Shown piece by piece: positions 59,806-64,000 of a stretch of 64,000 bases of DNA; position 1 is the first letter of the stretch; each line of letters begins with the position of its first letter. The position numbers and the translations under genes were made by a program. The stretch comes from Blastocatellia bacterium (GTDB lineage: Bacteria > Acidobacteriota > Blastocatellia > Chloracidobacteriales > Chloracidobacteriaceae). The stretch is taken from the NCBI GenBank assembly GCA_019695185.1, contig JAIBAN010000008.1, forward strand, positions 1-64,000, in the 5' to 3' direction. Under the pieces are notes generated by a model. It worked only from the letters and a program-made list of their open reading frames with translations, was not told the DNA's origin and did not search any database.

Positions 59806-61005
59806 TTATTTTTTGATGGCGCAATTGCCATCACTGTCGTCCGAACCCTGTGCTCCATCGCTGTTGGTGGCATTGACCCGGATTCGAACCGTTTTGCGAA
59901 TCGGACTGTCCGCCGGAATTTGATAGGTGAAGGTTTGCGCCGTGCCACTCAACCCGGCAGCCAGAGTGGTGGGAAAGGTGGAGCCGCCATCCAGTGACAG
60001 CAACACATCATGGCTGACGACAAATTCCAGATTTTCCGTTTGCCAGGAAATCAGAAAACCGCCCCGTCGCCGCAGGATTTCGCCGCCGTTCGGAGCCAGC
60101 ACCCTGACCGCCGGAACCGGTTTGACATTGGCATTGGCCAGTTTTTTGAATTGGGTGAAAAGCTGGTCTTCCAAATCCGGCTTGGTGTTGATGCCTCCGT
60201 GTCCGAGGGTTGGTTCATCCAGAAAGAGGTCCACGGTGCCGCCAAAAGATGCCAGAAAATCACCGGTCCGGCGCATGGCGGGGCAGCCGTCCCGGTCCGG
60301 GTTGGGGTCCCGTTCCCCGCAAAAGAGGGTGAAATGGGTTCCGGCAAAAGCATCCGGGCCATATTTTCCGGCGGCGATTTCCCCGTACAGCGGATAGGAA
60401 GTCTGCAACCCGCCCGACAGTGAAGCCGTCATCGCAAACAGATTGTTCCCGTTTTTCCGGTCATAAAACGCCATTGCGTAGGAATTGGCCGAACCTCGGC
60501 TAAACCCCTGCATCAGCACGCTCCGCGAGGTATTGCCCTGCTTCTTCAACAACTCGGCAGCCATCGGATACATGACTTCGGGAGCATAATAGTCATTGAT
60601 GGATCCGCCTCCGCCAAACCACCACTGCAAGGCAAGAATGCCCACCCCGTTTCGTTCCAGGCTGTCATGCCAGAGAAAAAATTCGTCAAAAACCCAGCCT
60701 TCGCTCCCATGCAGGGCGAGCATCGTGACTTTCCTGGTGGCTGTGGCAGACGGATACCACAGCAGGTAAAAGCTCCGGCCATCAGGGGTCGGAAGGACCT
60801 GCGCCCCTTTGTCAATGGCATATTTGTAACGGGAGGGCGTAGCCCGCGCGGCTTTCTCAAGCAGGGCCTTGGCTTCGGCAGAAAATGTATCGGTTTGAAC
60901 GGCAGTCGGCTGAATTGCCGCCGCTGAATTGTGATGTGAAAAAATAAAACTGAAAAAAACGAGGGAAATCGCCAACCCAAACGGCACGAAAGAACGCGTT
61001 TGCAT
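59806..61005 (-). CDS. Exported alpha/beta-hydrolase with C-terminal Ig-like region
   Basis: 399 residues from ATG 61005 (MQTRSFVPFGLAISLVFFSF), giving a normal signal peptide. Residues about 70-300 form an alpha/beta-hydrolase: LALHGSEGWVFDEF, nucleophile VLMQGFSRGSANSY, acid FCGERDPNPD and His in LGHGGINT. A beta-sandwich follows (about 300-399: PAVRVLAPNGGEILRRRGG, TYQIPADSPIRKTVRIRVN). It probably acts outside the cytoplasm. Substrate unknown. Confidence 0.85.
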   Translation of the reverse strand: MQTRSFVPFGLAISLVFFSFIFSHHNSAAAIQPTAVQTDTFSAEAKALLEKAARATPSRYKYAIDKGAQVLPTPDGRSFYLLWYPSATATRKVTMLALHGSEGWVFDEFFLWHDSLERNGVGILALQWWFGGGGSINDYYAPEVMYPMAAELLKKQGNTSRSVLMQGFSRGSANSYAMAFYDRKNGNNLFAMTASLSGGLQTSYPLYGEIAAGKYGPDAFAGTHFTLFCGERDPNPDRDGCPAMRRTGDFLASFGGTVDLFLDEPTLGHGGINTKPDLEDQLFTQFKKLANANVKPVPAVRVLAPNGGEILRRRGGFLISWQTENLEFVVSHDVLLSLDGGSTFPTTLAAGLSGTAQTFTYQIPADSPIRKTVRIRVNATNSDGAQGSDDSDGNCAIKK

Positions 61006-61179
61006 ACAAGTATCTCTACCTTCTTCCAAAAAGCATTCAGGGGGCGCATCAGCCCCCAATTTTTTTCCCAAAAATTTTTTGGGGAACTCCCCTCAGCGTC
61101 AAGCGATAATAGGTTGCGGTATCTTTCCTCATTCGTTCACAACGTCCCATCCCATACTTTTTGGTCAGGAAGTTTTGCC

Positions 61180-64000
61180 ATGTACAAATTTAAGGTTTTT
61201 GCGTTGGTGGTCTGTGTTTGTGTCGCTTTGGTCGGGTTGCGTGCGGTTCGTGCGCAGCAGAACCCGGTTTATGAAAAAATGAAAGCCGAAGCTGAGAAGT
61301 ATTATACCGAAAAAACCTACGTTCGCGCTGCGGAACTGTATCGGAGCGCACTTGAGTTAAAACTGGCCCAGGCGGATGAACGCTGGGCAATGTTCCGGCT
61401 GGCTGATGCCGAATGGCGGGCGCAGGCAGCCACAAATTCCCCCGACACAAGCAAGCTGGAAGACGCCAAACGACGGTTGGAAAAAATCATTTCCCAGGCT
61501 GAGAAGGAAACCGACCGGGACCAAATTTGGGCCGAGGCCCAGGAATCGCTCGGTGACTATCATTGGACCCGCACTGATGCGCGGAACTGGTACGCCGCCT
61601 GGGAATATTACCGGCAGGCACTGGAGTGGTGGGCGGGGAGCCGGGATTTGACACTGGCCCGTGACCGGTATGTGGGAATTGTGCTCCGCATGGACCGCAC
61701 CAATCGCAATGACCAGTATTACTACTATGGCTATTACGGCACCCTGCCGCTGGAAGTCCTCGACAACACGTTGAAACTGGCCAAAGGAAACGACGAAATC
61801 GCCCATATCCAGTATCTGATTGCGATGACAACGCGCAACAATTATTCCGATTACGAACGCCGGTTGCGCATTGCCGAAGCCTTTGAGGCCGCCCTCAAAA
61901 TTGGAAAATCCAGCGAATGGTATGACGATGCGCTCTATTATTACGGCGAATTTATGCGCGACCAGGGCCGGATTTATCAGGATGAGCAGGGAAACATCCT
62001 CAACAAACCGGATTATGTAAAGGCGCTGGAACTGTTCAACCGGTTGAACAACGAATTCCAGAAAGGCGAAACCCGCTATTACGACCAAGCCAAAAGTGCC
62101 GCCGAGAACATTACCAAGCCAACCTTGAGTGTTTCGGTTTCAAACATTTTCCTGCCCAATTCGGAAATCCAGATTGCCAGCAACTGGCGCAATCTTTCAC
62201 AGATTGAATATGCCCTCTACAAAGTTGAACTCAACCGGGATGTAAAGTTTGCTGAGAACAATGGGAGTTTGGGCAACTGGCTGGAAACAATTGCGGTGAC
62301 AGGACGCGAGGTCACCAAAAAATGGTCCAAAACCGTCCCTGACAAACATGACTACCAACCGGGCGGGGAAACCATGCGGCTGGAGGAAAAACTTCCCGTC
62401 GGGGCCTACCTTTTGGAAGCCAAGAGCGGTGCAGTTCATGCGCGGGAAATCATTCTGGTGACGGATACGACCCTGGTGGTCAAACCAACGGACAAAAAGC
62501 TGGTGGCGTTTGTCTGCGATGCCTTGACGGGCGCGCCGGTGCTCGACAGTCAGGTCAAACTCTGGGTTTCCTGGTATGACGGAAACACCTATCACCTGGA
62601 GGAAAAAACGGCGGCAGTCGGAGCCGACGGAGTGGCTTTGTTTGATTTAGCCGGGAAAAGTTACCAACGAAACTTCTTCGTAGCCGCTGCGGTGGGGGAC
62701 CGGCAGGCATTTTCCCAAGGATATGACAACAATTACTCCGCACGAGGGCAGCAGGAACAGTGGAAAGTTTATGCCTACACAGACAAGCCTGCCTATCGTC
62801 CGGGCGAAACCGTGCAGTGGAAGTGTACTGTGCGGAGCTATACCGATGGATTGTATGCTGTTCCGGCCAAGCGCGGCATTGAATATGAGATCAATGACGC
62901 CAGAGGGGCAAGCGTCAAAAAAGGGACGCTCAAGTTAAATCAGTTTGGCAGCGCCTGGGACAATTTCATGCTTCCGGCAGACGCCACTCTGGGTGAGTAC
63001 CGGATTTATTTCTATGACGAGGGCCGTCATACTTCCATCGGACAGGCCCAGATGTTTCGGTTGGAGGAATACAAACTGCCGGAATTCAAGGTCACGGTGC
63101 AGACCCCGGAAGAAAACGGGCGCAAGAAAGCTTTCAAGCTGGGTGAAAAAGTCGAGTTCAAGATTGCTGCGGATTACTATTTTGGCGGTCCGGTGGTGAA
63201 TGCCAGCGTTGAGGCGGTGGTGTATCAAAAAGTCTTTTACCATTCCTACCAGCAGCCGCGTGAGTATCCCTGGCTCTATGAGAATGAGAATCAACGGTAT
63301 TACTACAACAACTACAACCGTTCTGAAATTCAACGGAGAAGCCTGAAAACCGATGCGCAGGGAAAAGCCTCGCTCACGTTTGAGACCCCGCGCAATAGTG
63401 GCAATGATTTTGAATACGAAGTCGAGGCCCGCGTGATTGACGCTTCGCGCCGGGAAGTCACCGGCAGCGACAGCGTCCGCGTCACCCGGCAACGGTTTTA
63501 TGTCTATCCGCGCACGGAACGGTATGTGTATCGTCCGGGAGAAAAAATCTCCGTTGACGTAAAAGCATTGGACGCCAACAACCAGCCGGTTCAGACCGAA
63601 GGCACGCTCAAAATCTTCCGCGACACCTGGAAGGAAATCTGGCTTGACCCAACTGGCCGCGAAGTTGCCGGCGATGAACTGAAAGACCTGAAACGCAAAA
63701 ACCGACATTTTCCGCCGCCCGTCAAACCCGGCGAAAAGCCCTGGCAGCCGAAATCCTATGGGTACGAGCATGTTGAGGTACTGACCAAAACGCTCCGCAC
63801 CGACAAGGAAGGAATCGCTCATATTGAATTTCCGTCTGATAACGAAGGCTATTATCGCATTTCCATGACGTGTGTGGAAAAAGGGAATAACCCGATTGTC
63901 GGTGAAACCACTGTTTGGGTCGCTTCCCAGAATTCAAATGACTTTGGGTATCAATCCGGCAATCTGGATTTGATTCTGGACAAAGACACCTTTCGGGTTG
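61180..64000 (+). CDS. Alpha-2-macroglobulin-like protein, partial at window end
   Basis: Open from ATG 61180 to the last base with no stop (940 codons); its remainder lies outside the window. CAGGAAG is upstream. A signal peptide spans about 1-26 (FALVVCVCVALVGLRAVRAQ). TPR-like helices follow (YVRAAELYRSALELKLAQ, YVKALELFNRLNNEFQ). Then come macroglobulin MG1/MG2-type domains: YTDKPAYRPGETVQWKCTVR, EYRIYFYDEGRHTSIGQAQM, ARVIDASRREVTGSDSVRV. Bacterial relatives are thought to trap proteases and guard the periplasm, often with PBP1C. No thioester CxEQ is visible in this part. The TPR-like front is uncommon for the family. Confidence 0.85.
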   Translation, partial: MYKFKVFALVVCVCVALVGLRAVRAQQNPVYEKMKAEAEKYYTEKTYVRAAELYRSALELKLAQADERWAMFRLADAEWRAQAATNSPDTSKLEDAKRRLEKIISQAEKETDRDQIWAEAQESLGDYHWTRTDARNWYAAWEYYRQALEWWAGSRDLTLARDRYVGIVLRMDRTNRNDQYYYYGYYGTLPLEVLDNTLKLAKGNDEIAHIQYLIAMTTRNNYSDYERRLRIAEAFEAALKIGKSSEWYDDALYYYGEFMRDQGRIYQDEQGNILNKPDYVKALELFNRLNNEFQKGETRYYDQAKSAAENITKPTLSVSVSNIFLPNSEIQIASNWRNLSQIEYALYKVELNRDVKFAENNGSLGNWLETIAVTGREVTKKWSKTVPDKHDYQPGGETMRLEEKLPVGAYLLEAKSGAVHAREIILVTDTTLVVKPTDKKLVAFVCDALTGAPVLDSQVKLWVSWYDGNTYHLEEKTAAVGADGVALFDLAGKSYQRNFFVAAAVGDRQAFSQGYDNNYSARGQQEQWKVYAYTDKPAYRPGETVQWKCTVRSYTDGLYAVPAKRGIEYEINDARGASVKKGTLKLNQFGSAWDNFMLPADATLGEYRIYFYDEGRHTSIGQAQMFRLEEYKLPEFKVTVQTPEENGRKKAFKLGEKVEFKIAADYYFGGPVVNASVEAVVYQKVFYHSYQQPREYPWLYENENQRYYYNNYNRSEIQRRSLKTDAQGKASLTFETPRNSGNDFEYEVEARVIDASRREVTGSDSVRVTRQRFYVYPRTERYVYRPGEKISVDVKALDANNQPVQTEGTLKIFRDTWKEIWLDPTGREVAGDELKDLKRKNRHFPPPVKPGEKPWQPKSYGYEHVEVLTKTLRTDKEGIAHIEFPSDNEGYYRISMTCVEKGNNPIVGETTVWVASQNSNDFGYQSGNLDLILDKDTFRV

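Noticed and set aside
1-64000. Integrase, insertion sequence, tRNA or rRNA genes
   Set aside because: I found no transposase or integrase motifs, no cloverleaf with a convincing anticodon arm, and no rRNA sequence.

Overview
This looks like chromosomal DNA of a GC-moderate Gram-negative bacterium. I would place it in Acidobacteriota, perhaps Blastocatellia. The gene content points that way: two large serine/threonine kinases (one with an N-terminal zinc ribbon), DUF4384 proteins, a winged-helix regulator beside undecaprenyl diphosphate synthase, large secreted repeat proteins and many short repeat blocks between genes. There is no rRNA, tRNA or 16S-type marker in the window, so this placement is inference from gene families.

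Layout. Bases 139-7842 (all minus) carry an OmpA-type envelope protein, a secreted protein, an ankyrin protein, and a zinc-ribbon kinase whose extracytoplasmic domain type recurs in the next gene. Bases 7942-18698 hold two related double-ATPase proteins of ClpA/ClpB type. One carries a class-I release-factor-like C-terminus and the other a HicB-like N-terminus. Between them lie a large subtilase, a RHH/MazF toxin-antitoxin pair and a small membrane protein. Bases 19041-22289 encode secreted or lipoprotein envelope genes. Bases 22557-28922 hold a membrane hydroxylase, a VWA protein, a lipoprotein MsrB, a DUF5682 protein and a MoxR ATPase. The MoxR-DUF5682-VWA set is split over both strands and laced with palindromic repeats. 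Bases 29007-37502 are mostly housekeeping: ROK kinase, kinase with HEAT repeats, aldo/keto reductase, NsrR-like regulator, membrane protein plus winged-helix regulator, UppS and a DUF4173-type membrane protein. Bases 37646-43594 encode a spermidine-synthase-like membrane protein, a hydrolase, and an ECF sigma/anti-sigma pair.

Bases 43979-46769 form a small type VI secretion unit (tssB, tssC, hcp) behind a consensus-perfect sigma-54 promoter. No baseplate or membrane-complex genes are in the window. An AT-rich stretch follows hcp (46842-47923). It holds a small membrane protein and an ORF whose only well-placed start is ATA. Bases 48150-50401 are envelope proteins of unknown role. Bases 51698-54141 carry the electron-transfer part of a group 3 NiFe hydrogenase operon (beta, cNMP-binding, gamma) without hydrogenase small or large subunits. 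The window ends with a metallophosphoesterase, a 1220-residue DUF4132 protein, a GNAT enzyme, a secreted hydrolase and the first 940 codons of an alpha-2-macroglobulin-like protein.

The most unusual candidate system is the paired ATPase locus. A ClpA/B-type motor is joined to a release-factor fold that keeps the decoding-side and C-terminal signatures but has lost the GGQ domain. This suggests a link between ribosomes or translation products and protein unfolding.
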